NCBI RefSeq assembly: GCF_937881195.1
Contig: NZ_CALGFC010000025.1
Location: 62,001 to 126,000, forward strand
Source of the DNA: an uncultured Methanobrevibacter sp.
Lineage (GTDB): Archaea; Methanobacteriota; Methanobacteria; Methanobacteriales; Methanobacteriaceae
DNA length: 64,000 nt
Direction: 5' to 3'
The translations under genes and the position numbers were made by a program. Of this stretch, positions 35,313 through 44,636 are shown piece after piece (the stretch's first letter is position 1; every line of letters begins with the position of its first letter). The notes under the pieces were generated by a model. It searched no databases. It saw only the letters and a list, made by a program, of their open reading frames with translations, and was not told where the DNA came from.

Positions 35313-35864
35313 TTGAATGATATAGTTAAAGATATTGGGTCTAGAGTTAAAGAACTTAGAAATCTTTCAGATATATCAATAGATGATATTACTACTGGCT
35401 TAGATATTAATAAAGAAGAATATCTAAAATATGAGGCTGGTGAAAAAGATATTCCTGTAAGTGTTTTGTATGAAATATCTCAGTTATTAAAGGTTGACAT
35501 GGGACTTTTAGTTTCTGGTGAAGAAACAAGAATGCATATTTTTAACATTACTCGTAATGGGAAAGGAATTCCAACTGAAAGGCGTGAAGGTTATCAATGT
35601 GAAAATTTAGCTGACAAATTCATTCACAAAAAACTTGAAACTCTTACAGTGACTGTCGAACCAAACAATGAAAAACCTTCAATGAATCATCATCCTGGAC
35701 AAGAATTTAATTATGTTTTGGAGGGTTCTTTGATGTTGTATATTCATAATCGAGGGATTGTTTTAAATAAGGGAGATTCTATCTTTTTTGATTCAAATTA
35801 CGAACATGCAATGAAAGCATTAAATAATAAACCAGCTAAGTTTTTGGCAGTTATTGTACAGTAA
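35313..35864 (+). CDS. XRE-family regulator with C-terminal cupin domain (copy 2)
   Basis: This is a close paralogue of the gene at 32611, about 183 residues. The helix-turn-helix (IGSRVKELRNLSDISIDDITTGLD) has diverged more than the cupin (HPGQEFNYVLEGSLMLYIHNRG, DSNYEHAMKALNNKPAKFLA). That pattern suggests a similar ligand but a different DNA site. The frame is open to a GTG at 35304, but the TTG at 35313 sits in the same TTG-AAT-GA context as copy 1, so it is preferred. GGGTG just upstream can act as ribosome site. It precedes the second synthetase gene. Confidence 0.83.
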   Translation: MNDIVKDIGSRVKELRNLSDISIDDITTGLDINKEEYLKYEAGEKDIPVSVLYEISQLLKVDMGLLVSGEETRMHIFNITRNGKGIPTERREGYQCENLADKFIHKKLETLTVTVEPNNEKPSMNHHPGQEFNYVLEGSLMLYIHNRGIVLNKGDSIFFDSNYEHAMKALNNKPAKFLAVIVQ

Positions 35865-36215
35865 TTAGATTATATAATCCTATTAGAATATTAATTTTTA
35901 TTAAAACATTTTTATTAAAAATATATAAAATTTCATTATTAAACTATATTATCAAGTGATTTATTCATTAATATTTATATTTTTGATTATATTTTCATTT
36001 ATATATAATTAAATCATTAAAATTATTAAATTATAGAATATTGATTATATTTTAATTAATATGTCGTATTATTAAATTATTAAAATTATTAAAATTATCA
36101 AAATTATCAAAATTATTAAATTATTAAATTATTAAATTATTAAAATTATTAAATTATCAAATTATTAAAATTATTAAATCATATAAAATCATAATGGGTA
36201 TGGAGAGGTACTTTA
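35865..36215. repeat. Gap with a microsatellite-like TTATTAAAA array
   Basis: From about 36065 to 36180 the DNA is a run of ATTATTAAA, ATTATTAAAA and ATTATCAAA units. A GGAGAGGT ribosome site for the second synthetase follows. No ORF is present. Confidence 0.7.
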
Positions 36216-37907
36216 ATGTCATCACTTACTAGAGAATTTGTTAATAGGGTTGATTTTGAATCCTATGAAGATTTCAAAGAAAATTTCGAATTTAAGATTC
36301 CAGAAAATTTTAATTTTGCTTTTGATATTGTAGATAGATATGCTGAGGAAGATCCAGAAAAAATAGCTCTTATATGGTGTAATGACCATGGAGATGAAGA
36401 AATTCTCACATTTTTGGATATGAAAAAATATAGTAACAAAACAGCTAACTTTTTTAAAAGTTTAGGTATTAAAAAAGGGGATGCTGTAATGTTAACTTTA
36501 AAAAATCGTTTTGAATTTTGGTTTTCAATGATGGGCCTCCACAAAATTGGAGCTATACCGATACCAGCTACTCATATGTTAAAAGTTAAAGATATGGTTT
36601 ATAGAATAGAAAGTGCTGATGTTGACATGATTTTGTCTTTAGATGAAGGAGATTTAATAAAAGATTTTGAATCTGCTGAAAATTTAATTGGTGATTCAAA
36701 AGATATTAAAAAAATATTTGTTGGAGATAAAACTGGTGAAAAACAGATTGAAGGATGGTTAAATTTCACAAAAGGAATTGAAGATGCATCTGAAATTTTT
36801 GATAGGTCTATTGGTGATGAAGCTACAAAAAATGAGGATAAATTTCTAATTTACTTCTCTTCTGGAACTTATGGTCAGCCAAAAATGGTTTTGCATGATT
36901 TTACGTATCCTATTGGTCATATAATAACTGCAAAATATTGGCACAATGTTGTTGAAGATGGAATTCATCATACTTCTGCAGATACTGGATGGGCTAAAAC
37001 TAGTTGGGGATCTTTATATGGTCAATGGATTGCTGGAACAGGATTATTTATATATGATTATGATAGATTTGATGCTTTAAATCTTCTTGAAAAAGTAAAA
37101 GAATATAAGGTAAATACTTTTTGTGCACCGCCTACTATTTATCGATTCCTTATAAAGGAAGATTTGAGTGATTATGATTTTAGTAATTGGACTTATGCTA
37201 CAACTGCAGGTGAACCATTAAATCCAGAAGTATTTAATAAATTTCATGAAATCTCAGGGCTTAAAATAAGAGAAGGTTTTGGTCAAACTGAAACTGTTGT
37301 AATTATTGCTAATTTTGTTTGGTTAGAACCTCGTCCAGGATCTATGGGTAAAACAGCTCCAACTTTCAATGTTGAGATTTTAGACAGTAATGAAAACATT
37401 GTGGATATTGGTGATGAAGGAGAAATAACCATTAATGTAAGTAATAATGTTCCAACTGGTCTTTTTAAAGAATATTATAAAAATCCTGAGAAAAATGCAG
37501 AATCCTGGTATAATGGACATTATCATAGTGGAGACACAGCTTGGATTGATGAAGATGATTATTTATGGTTCATTGGAAGAACTGATGATATTATTAAGAG
37601 TTCTGGATATAGAATTGGTCCTTTTGAGGTTGAAAGTGCATTAGTTTCTCATCCTAGTGTATTAGAATGTGCTATCACTGGTTTTCCTGATTCTATCAGG
37701 GGCCAGGTCGTAAAATCTACTATTGTTCTTTCAAAAGGATATGAACCTTCAGAGGAACTTAGAAAAGAGATTCAAAATCATGTAAAAAATGTTACTGCTC
37801 CTTATAAATATCCAAGAATTGTTGAATTTGTTGATGAGTTACCAAAAACTATTAGTGGTAAAATAAAGAGAAAAGAAATTAGAACTGATGATGAAAAAAT
37901 TAATTAA
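36216..37907 (+). CDS. AMP-forming acyl-CoA synthetase, medium-chain (MACS) type, copy 2
   Basis: The 563-residue paralogue of the gene at 33414 aligns without large gaps from MSSLTREFVNRV to the end. The P-loop near 214 reads YFSSGTYGQPKMV, so the usually small Thr/Ser before Gly is Tyr. The remaining core motifs are intact: TTAGEPLNPEV, EGFGQTET, HSGDTAWIDEDDYLWFIGRTDDIIKSSGYRIGPFEVE and TISGKI (lysine near 548). The acyl-pocket region differs (DTGWAKTSWGSLYGQW against DTGWMKAVWGGLYGQW), which may reflect a different acid. vorCBA starts 63 bp downstream of the stop, close enough for one transcript. Confidence 0.88.
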   Translation: MSSLTREFVNRVDFESYEDFKENFEFKIPENFNFAFDIVDRYAEEDPEKIALIWCNDHGDEEILTFLDMKKYSNKTANFFKSLGIKKGDAVMLTLKNRFEFWFSMMGLHKIGAIPIPATHMLKVKDMVYRIESADVDMILSLDEGDLIKDFESAENLIGDSKDIKKIFVGDKTGEKQIEGWLNFTKGIEDASEIFDRSIGDEATKNEDKFLIYFSSGTYGQPKMVLHDFTYPIGHIITAKYWHNVVEDGIHHTSADTGWAKTSWGSLYGQWIAGTGLFIYDYDRFDALNLLEKVKEYKVNTFCAPPTIYRFLIKEDLSDYDFSNWTYATTAGEPLNPEVFNKFHEISGLKIREGFGQTETVVIIANFVWLEPRPGSMGKTAPTFNVEILDSNENIVDIGDEGEITINVSNNVPTGLFKEYYKNPEKNAESWYNGHYHSGDTAWIDEDDYLWFIGRTDDIIKSSGYRIGPFEVESALVSHPSVLECAITGFPDSIRGQVVKSTIVLSKGYEPSEELRKEIQNHVKNVTAPYKYPRIVEFVDELPKTISGKIKRKEIRTDDEKIN

Positions 37908-37970
37908 TTAATCTTATTAAATTACTATATCATACTAATAAATTAAATAATAATGAATTTGGTGTTAGAA

Positions 37971-38234
37971 ATGACAAAATCTAAAGAAAGACCTAAACCT
38001 TTTCCTATTATTCATAAAGAAGAGTGTAAATCTTGTAACAGATGTGTTATTGCATGTAAAAATAATGCTCTTGAAATAAGTAAGGATATTAATGATAGTG
38101 GTTATAATTATGTAGTATATAAGGGAAAAGGATGTAATGGTTGTGGAGATTGTTATTATACCTGTCCTGAACCATTAGCTGTTGAGGTTCATATACCTAA
38201 AAGAATAAAATCTAATAAAAAGGAGGATGATTAA
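37971..38234 (+). CDS. vorC: 2-oxoacid:ferredoxin oxidoreductase, ferredoxin-like subunit (VorC type)
   Basis: The subunit of about 87 residues binds two [4Fe-4S] clusters: CKSCNRCVIACKNNALEI and CNGCGDCYYTCPEP. It carries electrons between ferredoxin and the catalytic subunits. GGTG at 37961-37964 favours ATG 37971 (MTKSKERPKPFPIIH) over the in-frame ATG 37953. The next gene begins directly after its stop codon. The three-gene order (ferredoxin, alpha, fused beta-gamma) is that of methanobacterial ketoisovalerate oxidoreductase as I remember it, while 2-oxoglutarate oxidoreductase there has four separate genes. Confidence 0.75.
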   Translation: MTKSKERPKPFPIIHKEECKSCNRCVIACKNNALEISKDINDSGYNYVVYKGKGCNGCGDCYYTCPEPLAVEVHIPKRIKSNKKEDD

Positions 38235-39449
38235 ATGGCCAGTCAAATGATTAAAGGAAATACTGCAGTTATTATTGGGGCTATGTATGCAGGTTGTGAT
38301 TGTTTTTTTGGTTATCCTATAACTCCGGCAAGTGAAATATTACATGAAGCTTCCAAATATTTTCCAATGGTAGGGAGAAAGTTTGTTCAGGCTGAAAGTG
38401 AAGAGGCAGCTATTAATATGGTTTATGGAGGAGCTGCTACTGGACATCGTGTTATGACTGCTTCATCTGGACCAGGAATTAGTTTAAAACAAGAAGGAAT
38501 AACTTTTCTTGCTGGAGCTGAACTTCCTTCTGTTATTGTTGATATTATGAGGGCTGGCCCGGGTCTTGGTAATATTGGACCAGAGCAAGGAGATTATAAT
38601 CAAATTGTTAAAGGTGGAGGTCATGGAAATTACAAAAATATAGTTCTTGCACCAAATAGTGTTCAAGAAATGTGTGATCTTACAATGAAAGCGTTTATGC
38701 TTGCTGATAAGTACAGAAACCCTGTTGTTGTTTTAGCTGATGCCGTCTTAGGGCAAATGGCAGAGCCTCTTAGATTTCCTCAAGTAGCTATTAATCACTC
38801 TCCGGATAATGAATGGGCTGTCAGGGGAAGTAAAGAAACAATGAATAATCTTGTAACTTCTATTTTCCTTGATTTCGACCAACTTGAAGAATTTAATGAG
38901 GAAATTCAAACTAAATTTAATCAAATAGAAGATAATGAAGTTGATTTTGAGGAATATATGGTTTCAGGTAATGATATTGAGGATGCAGAAATAATAATTG
39001 TGGCTTATGGTATAAGTAGTAGGTTAGCTCGATCTGCAGTTGATATTGCAAGAGAAGAATCTGGAATTAAAGTAGGTTTGCTTAGACCAATATCTCTTTT
39101 CCCATTTCCAAATAAAGAAATTGCTAAATTAGCTAAAAAGGGTTGTGAATTTATATCTGTTGAAATGAGCAATGGGCAAATGAGAGAAGATATAAAATTA
39201 GCAGTTAATTGCGCTATATCTGATTGTAAGGATATACATTTAGTTAATAGGATGGGCGGAAATTTAATTGGAGTTAAAGACATTCTTGAAAAAATATATG
39301 ATTTAGCTGAATGTGAAAATTGTAAGATAAAATTAGCTAAAGAATATCCTTATAAAGATGATGATGATAAATATGATAAACCTTATATTGATTCTAACTA
39401 TAAGGATGAAATCGATGAGGATGATATCAAATATCAAATCATTGATTAA
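38235..39449 (+). CDS. vorB: 2-oxoacid:ferredoxin oxidoreductase, alpha subunit (VorB type)
   Basis: The 404-residue alpha subunit starts MASQMIKGNTAVIIGAMYAGCDCFFGYPITPASEI in motif terms (GYPITPASE binds near the cofactor) and continues with QAESEEAAINMVYGGAATG and SSGPGISLKQEG. The domain II part resembles VAYGISSRLARSAVD. The last 40 residues or so are a hydrophilic Asp/Lys/Tyr-rich extension (DDDDKYDKPYIDSNYKDE), making it longer than usual relatives. GGAGGATGA is a strong ribosome site. It acts in a complex with the preceding and following subunits to interconvert a 2-oxoacid and an acyl-CoA plus CO2. Confidence 0.82.
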   Translation: MASQMIKGNTAVIIGAMYAGCDCFFGYPITPASEILHEASKYFPMVGRKFVQAESEEAAINMVYGGAATGHRVMTASSGPGISLKQEGITFLAGAELPSVIVDIMRAGPGLGNIGPEQGDYNQIVKGGGHGNYKNIVLAPNSVQEMCDLTMKAFMLADKYRNPVVVLADAVLGQMAEPLRFPQVAINHSPDNEWAVRGSKETMNNLVTSIFLDFDQLEEFNEEIQTKFNQIEDNEVDFEEYMVSGNDIEDAEIIIVAYGISSRLARSAVDIAREESGIKVGLLRPISLFPFPNKEIAKLAKKGCEFISVEMSNGQMREDIKLAVNCAISDCKDIHLVNRMGGNLIGVKDILEKIYDLAECENCKIKLAKEYPYKDDDDKYDKPYIDSNYKDEIDEDDIKYQIID

Positions 39450-39471
39450 TTGAATTTTGGGAGGTTAATAA

Positions 39472-40971
39472 ATGGATTCTGATGAAACAAACAATTTTAA
39501 TAATGATTATGAAACAAAAATTATCAAAAAACCAGATTCTTTATATGATGAATTTTCACGTAAAGGAGAATCTTTCACAAAAGTCACTCACTATTGTGCG
39601 GGCTGTGGTCATGGCATTTTACATAAACTTATTGGAGAAGCAATGGATGAACTTGAAATACAAGATAGGGGAGTGATGATTTCTCCAGTTGGTTGTGCTG
39701 TATTCGGTTATTATTATTTTGATTGTGGTAATGTTCAAACTGCACATGGAAGAGCTCCTGCAGTAGGTACTGGTATATCTAGGGCTGAAGATAATGCTAT
39801 TGTAATGTCATATCAGGGAGATGGTGATTTGGCTTCTATTGGTTTAAATGAGACTATTCAAGCAGCTAATCGTGGAGAAAAATTAGCAGTATTTTTTGTT
39901 AATAATACTGTTTATGGAATGACTGGGGGGCAGATGGCTCCAACTACTCTTGTCGGTGAAGTAACTGTTACATCTCAGACAGGAAGAGATCCAGAATTTA
40001 CTGGCTATCCTATGCATATGTGTGAACTTCTTGATAATTTAAAAGCACCTGTTTTCATTGAAAGAGTGTCTCTTGCTGATGTTAAATCTATTAGAAAAGC
40101 TAAAATAGCTGTTAAAAAAGCTTTAAAGATTCAAAAAGAAGGTAAGGGGTATTGTTTTGTTGAAGTACTTTCTCCTTGTCCAACTAATCTAAGACAAGAT
40201 GCTGAAGGTGCTGAAAAATTTATTAAGGAACAAATGGAAAAAGAATTTCCAGTCAAACGTTTCAGAGATGTATCAACTGAACGAAAAAAAATTGAAAGAG
40301 GTATTTCTGATTTTTCTATTGATAGCCTAGATAAAATATTTAATATTGATAGGAATAATCCTATTGAAACTAAAATTGACCCTGATTTTAAACCAGTAAA
40401 CGTAAAGATTGCAGGTTTTGGTGGTCAAGGTGTCCTTAGTGCAGGACTTACTCTTGCTCAAGCTGCTTGTAATGATGGAAAAAGTGTTTCATGGTATCCT
40501 AGTTATGGTCCTGAACAAAGAGGTGGAACTTCAAATTGTTCTGTTGTTATATCTGGTGATGTTATAGGGTCTCCAGTTGTTGATAAATCTGATGTTCTTA
40601 TAGCACTTAATAGACCAGCACTTGAGAAATTTGCACCATATATAAAGAATAATGGTATTATTTTTTATGACTCTAGAGTTGGTAAATTAGATATAAATGA
40701 TCTAGATAATTCTGAAGTTATTAAAGATAAAAAAATACAAATAATTCCTATTCCTGCATTAGATATAGCTAATTCAATGGGAAATCCAAAAGCATTTAAT
40801 ACTGCTATTCTGGGATGTCTTATGGAAATTGGAGATTTAATTTCAGAAAATGCATATAAAGAAGGAATAAGAGAAATATTCTCATCTAAACCAAAATTAA
40901 TTCAGTTAAATATTGATGTTTTAGAAGCTGGAGCTAAATGGATGAAAGAGAATAAAAATAAATATGTATAG
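39472..40971 (+). CDS. vorA: 2-oxoacid:ferredoxin oxidoreductase, fused beta and gamma subunits (VorA type)
   Basis: The 499 residues join two subunits. The beta part (about 1-290) binds thiamine diphosphate and a cluster: HYCAGCGHG (Cys42, Cys45), SPVGCAVF and the GDGDLASIG plus VNNTVYGMTGGQ motifs (116-154). The gamma part starts near 308 with IAGFGGQGVLSAG and contains SYGPEQRGGTSNCSVV. The beta-gamma fusion, together with the three-gene operon, favours ketoisovalerate (branched-chain) oxidoreductase over the four-subunit 2-oxoglutarate enzyme. The upstream acyl-CoA synthetases would supply its acyl-CoA substrate in the reductive direction. Confidence 0.8.
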   Translation: MDSDETNNFNNDYETKIIKKPDSLYDEFSRKGESFTKVTHYCAGCGHGILHKLIGEAMDELEIQDRGVMISPVGCAVFGYYYFDCGNVQTAHGRAPAVGTGISRAEDNAIVMSYQGDGDLASIGLNETIQAANRGEKLAVFFVNNTVYGMTGGQMAPTTLVGEVTVTSQTGRDPEFTGYPMHMCELLDNLKAPVFIERVSLADVKSIRKAKIAVKKALKIQKEGKGYCFVEVLSPCPTNLRQDAEGAEKFIKEQMEKEFPVKRFRDVSTERKKIERGISDFSIDSLDKIFNIDRNNPIETKIDPDFKPVNVKIAGFGGQGVLSAGLTLAQAACNDGKSVSWYPSYGPEQRGGTSNCSVVISGDVIGSPVVDKSDVLIALNRPALEKFAPYIKNNGIIFYDSRVGKLDINDLDNSEVIKDKKIQIIPIPALDIANSMGNPKAFNTAILGCLMEIGDLISENAYKEGIREIFSSKPKLIQLNIDVLEAGAKWMKENKNKYV

Positions 40972-41201
40972 TACTTAATTTTATTATTTAATTTTAGTAC
41001 TTAGTTTTATTATTTAATTTTAATACTTAATCTTATATTTAATTATATTATTTAATATTATTATTATTTATTCTTAATTTTATTAGTTAATATTATTAAT
41101 TTTATTATAAACTTTATTATTTAATTATATTATATTGTTTAGAATTTTATCATGAATATTTGAATTATATTTAAAATTATTATTATTATTAGAGTGATTA
41201 A

Positions 41202-42515
41202 ATGTCTTATAAAAAGTTAGCTAAAAGTTTTTTAGATTCTGCTAATGTTTCTATTGGAGATACTGTTAAAGTAGAGAAAGAAGAAGTTTTTTATGAAGGT
41301 ATATTGTTAGATAGGTCTGAAGATGCGGATGATGAATATATAGTTCTAAAGCTTGATAGTGGGTATAATTTAGGCATCAACATTTTAAATGCTAAAATTG
41401 AACTAATAAAAAAAGGTGAAAAACCTAAAATTCAATATGACTCTCTTGAAATCGAAAAAAATTCAAATAAGATGGATATATCTATAATATCTACAGGGGG
41501 GACTGTTTCATCTATAATTGATTATAAAACTGGTGCTGTTCATCCTGCTTTTACTGCTGATGATTTGCTTAGGGCAAATCCTGAACTTTTAGACCTTGCT
41601 AACTATGAAGTTAAAGCTCTTTATAATATTTTAAGTGAAAATATGAGGCCTGAATATTGGATAGAAGCAGCTAATTCAATAGCTAATGAAATTTCTAATG
41701 GTGCAGAAGGTGTTGTTGTAGCTCATGGAACTGATACTATGCACTATACTTCAGCAGCTCTTAGTTTTATCATTGATACTCCTGTGCCTATTGTTGTTAC
41801 TGGTGCGCAAAGAAGTTCTGATAGGCCTTCTACAGATGCTTATTTAAACTTATTTAATTCTGTTGGTGCTGCTAAATCTGATATTGCTGATGTTACTGTT
41901 TGCATGCATGAAGGATTAGATGATAATTATTGCAATCTTCATAAAGGAACAAAAGTTCGTAAGATGCATACTAGTAGGAGAGATACTTTTAGAAGTATAA
42001 ATTCTGAACCTATTGCAAGGTTAAAAGATTCTAAAATAGTAAAAATTAATTCAAATATTACTTATAATAAAAGAAATTCTAAAGAATTAAATTTAATGGA
42101 TGATTTAGAATCTAAAACCGCTATTATAAAAAGTTTCCCCGGTATTCAAAGTGAAATTATTGATTATCATATTGATAAAGGTTACAAAGGAATGGTTATT
42201 GAAGGAACTGGTCTTGGCCATACTCCTGATTATATGATTGATTCAATTAAAAGAGCAAATGAGGAAAACATAGCTGTTGTAATGACTTCACAGTGTATTT
42301 ATGGTAAAATAAATATGAATGTTTACAGTACTGGGAGAAAGTTAATAAATGCCAATGTTATATCTGGAGGAGATATGATTCCTGAAGTTGCTTATGTAAA
42401 ACTTTGCTGGGCTCTAGGTCAAAGTGATGATTTGAAAGAAGTTGAAAAAATTATGAATACAAATATTGCTGGAGAATTATCTGAAAAATCTTCTTTAAAA
42501 CATTTTTTAAACTAA
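41202..42515 (+). CDS. gatD: Glutamyl-tRNA(Gln) amidotransferase subunit D
   Basis: GatD is the asparaginase-like subunit that frees ammonia from glutamine or asparagine for the archaeal amidotransferase. The 437 residues have an N-terminal beta-barrel domain (about 1-80) and the asparaginase core with the nucleophile threonine region STGGTVSS (about 97-104) and the second threonine motif AHGTDTMHYTSAAL (about 173-186). GAQRSSDRPSTDA is also typical. It works with GatE, encoded about 200 bp downstream. A GAGTGATT ribosome site precedes the ATG. Confidence 0.96.
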   Translation: MSYKKLAKSFLDSANVSIGDTVKVEKEEVFYEGILLDRSEDADDEYIVLKLDSGYNLGINILNAKIELIKKGEKPKIQYDSLEIEKNSNKMDISIISTGGTVSSIIDYKTGAVHPAFTADDLLRANPELLDLANYEVKALYNILSENMRPEYWIEAANSIANEISNGAEGVVVAHGTDTMHYTSAALSFIIDTPVPIVVTGAQRSSDRPSTDAYLNLFNSVGAAKSDIADVTVCMHEGLDDNYCNLHKGTKVRKMHTSRRDTFRSINSEPIARLKDSKIVKINSNITYNKRNSKELNLMDDLESKTAIIKSFPGIQSEIIDYHIDKGYKGMVIEGTGLGHTPDYMIDSIKRANEENIAVVMTSQCIYGKINMNVYSTGRKLINANVISGGDMIPEVAYVKLCWALGQSDDLKEVEKIMNTNIAGELSEKSSLKHFLN

Positions 42516-42595
42516 TTTTTTTAGATTAATATTCTTTTTCAGATTAATTATTTTTATTTATTAATTTTTGTAAAGTATTTAATATATAATATTAT

Positions 42596-42675
42596 TTTAG
42601 TTAAATAATGAAAATTTAGTTAAATAAGGAAATTTTAGTTAAATAAGGAAATTTTAGTTAAATAATGAAAATTTA
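42596..42675. repeat. Four 19-bp tandem repeats between gatD and gatE
   Basis: The unit TTTAGTTAAATAAGGAAAT or its TAATGAAAA variant is repeated with an exact 19-bp period (TTTAG at 42596, 42615, 42634 and 42653). It lies about 55 bp before gatE. Confidence 0.9.
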
Positions 42676-42728
42676 CACTTATTGAATATAATTTTAAGGT
42701 TATTTTATTATTAGGATTGTGTGTTTTT

Positions 42729-44636
42729 ATGAATTGGAGTGAATTAGGTCTTAAAATGGGTTTAGAAATCCATCAACAGCTGAATACTAAACATAAGTTA
42801 TTTTGCCCATGCGCAACAGAACTTGTCGATGAAGAATTTGATAAGGAAATTAAAAGAAATTTAAGACCAACTCAAAGTGAATTAGGTCAGATTGATAGAG
42901 CAGCTCTTCAAGAATCTCTTAGAAAAATGAAGTTTAATTATGAAACTTATAATTATCACACATGTCTTGTTGAAACAGATGATGAACCTCCTCATGATTT
43001 AAATTTAGAGGCATTAGAACTTTCAATGGTTATTGCTACATTACTTAATATGCATATGGTTGATGAATTCCACACAATGAGAAAACAGGTAATTGATGGG
43101 AGTAACACTGGAGGTTTTCAGCGTACAGGACTTGTGGCTACTAATGGTTATCTTGATACTCCTCATGGAAAAGTTGCTATTGAAAATCTCTGTTTAGAGG
43201 AAGATGCTTCTAAAAGAGTTGCAATTGATAGTAAAAACAATGATTCTAATAAAGAAAAGTCAAATAATTATACTCATTTTAGATTGGATAGATTAGGTAT
43301 TCCTTTAGTTGAAATCACAACAGATCCTTCAATTCACCACCCAGAACAAGTAAAAGAAGTAGCTTATGCATTGGGTCAAGTTTTAAGAAGTACTAATGTT
43401 AAAAGAGGACTGGGTACTATAAGACAAGATTTAAATATTTCTATAGCTAAAGGAGCTCGTTGTGAAATTAAAGGTGTTCAAAATCTTGATTTAATGCCTA
43501 AAATAGTTGAAAATGAAGTACAAAGACAGCTAAAATTAGTTTATATTAAAGAAGAGCTTGAAAAACGAAATGCAAAAGTTATTGATGAAATTTACGACTT
43601 AAACTCTATTTTTAAAAATAGCTCTTCAAAGATTATTTCTGCTGCTGAATCAGTAAAAGGAGTAATATTAAAAGGATTTAATGGACTTATTGGTTTGGAA
43701 GTTCAAGAAAATAGAAGATTTGGAACTGAAATTGCTAGTTATGCCAAAAAAAGAGGAGTTTCCGGTATTTTTCATACAGATGAACTTCCTGCTTATGGTA
43801 TTACTAAAGAAGAAGTTGAATCAATGCGAAAATATCTAAAAGTTGATGATAATGATGCTATTATTATTGTTGCTCATGATGATGATGTAACAACATCTGC
43901 ATTAGAAGAAGTCATAAGAAGGGCAAATATGGCATTTGAGGGGGTTATTGAGGAAACTAGAAAATCTCTTGATGATGGAAATACTGAATATATGAGACCA
44001 TTACCAACTTCTAATAGGATGTACCTTGAAACAGATATTCCTCTATTTAAAATTGAAAAAGATTCAATAGAACAGATAAAAAATAATTTACCTGAACTTC
44101 CTGATGTAAAAAAAGAGCGAATAATTAAAGAATATCATCTAAGTGATGATTTAGCTAATCAGCTAGTAAGAAGACTTAAAGCTGATGACTTTGAATTTAT
44201 TATTTCAAAAATTTCTGATTCCAATGTTGATTATACGACTATTGCTTCTGTTTTGGCTTATGATTTAAAAGAGATTAAAAGAGAAGGGTATGAAATATCA
44301 AATATAACTAATAATTTATTAATTGATATTTTTACTCTACTTTCAGATTCAAAAATTTCAAAAGATGGTGTAACTCCAATCATTATTGAATTGACTAAAA
44401 ATCCTAATCTAAATCCGGAAGTAATAGCTAAAAATAAAAACCTTTTATTAATTGATGAGTCAGATGTTTTAGATGTTATTAAAGATATTGTAGCTGAAAA
44501 TAATTTAATGATTCAAGAAAGGAAAATGGGTGCTATTGGCCCATTAATGGGAATGGCAATGGGAAAACTTAAAGGAAAAGCAGATGGAAAAGTTGTAAAT
44601 AATCTTCTTAAAAAGGAGATAGAAAAATTAATTTAA
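42729..44636 (+). CDS. gatE: Glutamyl-tRNA(Gln) amidotransferase subunit E
   Basis: GatE is the kinase/transamidase subunit that converts Glu-tRNA(Gln) to Gln-tRNA(Gln) in archaea. About 635 residues from ATG 42729, which gives MNWSELGLKMGLEIHQQLNT, the family N-terminus; a TTG at 42717 is an unlikely alternative. The GatB/E core contains KLFCPCATEL, RKQVIDGSNTGGFQRTG and PLVEITTDPS. An AspRS-like GAD insertion follows in the middle, and a YqeY-like tail ends in KADGKVVNNLLKKEI. The 3' end of the gene, including the stop codon, is duplicated immediately downstream. Confidence 0.96.
   Translation: MNWSELGLKMGLEIHQQLNTKHKLFCPCATELVDEEFDKEIKRNLRPTQSELGQIDRAALQESLRKMKFNYETYNYHTCLVETDDEPPHDLNLEALELSMVIATLLNMHMVDEFHTMRKQVIDGSNTGGFQRTGLVATNGYLDTPHGKVAIENLCLEEDASKRVAIDSKNNDSNKEKSNNYTHFRLDRLGIPLVEITTDPSIHHPEQVKEVAYALGQVLRSTNVKRGLGTIRQDLNISIAKGARCEIKGVQNLDLMPKIVENEVQRQLKLVYIKEELEKRNAKVIDEIYDLNSIFKNSSSKIISAAESVKGVILKGFNGLIGLEVQENRRFGTEIASYAKKRGVSGIFHTDELPAYGITKEEVESMRKYLKVDDNDAIIIVAHDDDVTTSALEEVIRRANMAFEGVIEETRKSLDDGNTEYMRPLPTSNRMYLETDIPLFKIEKDSIEQIKNNLPELPDVKKERIIKEYHLSDDLANQLVRRLKADDFEFIISKISDSNVDYTTIASVLAYDLKEIKREGYEISNITNNLLIDIFTLLSDSKISKDGVTPIIIELTKNPNLNPEVIAKNKNLLLIDESDVLDVIKDIVAENNLMIQERKMGAIGPLMGMAMGKLKGKADGKVVNNLLKKEIEKLI

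Noticed and set aside
38484..38666. Short minus-strand ORF in vorB and similar shadows in other genes
   Set aside because: These are antisense or out-of-frame readings of strongly supported genes and lack independent features.
37971..40971. Operon as 2-oxoglutarate oxidoreductase (korDABC)
   Set aside because: The beta and gamma parts are fused and there are only three genes. This fits the Vor type better, although substrate can only be settled by assay.
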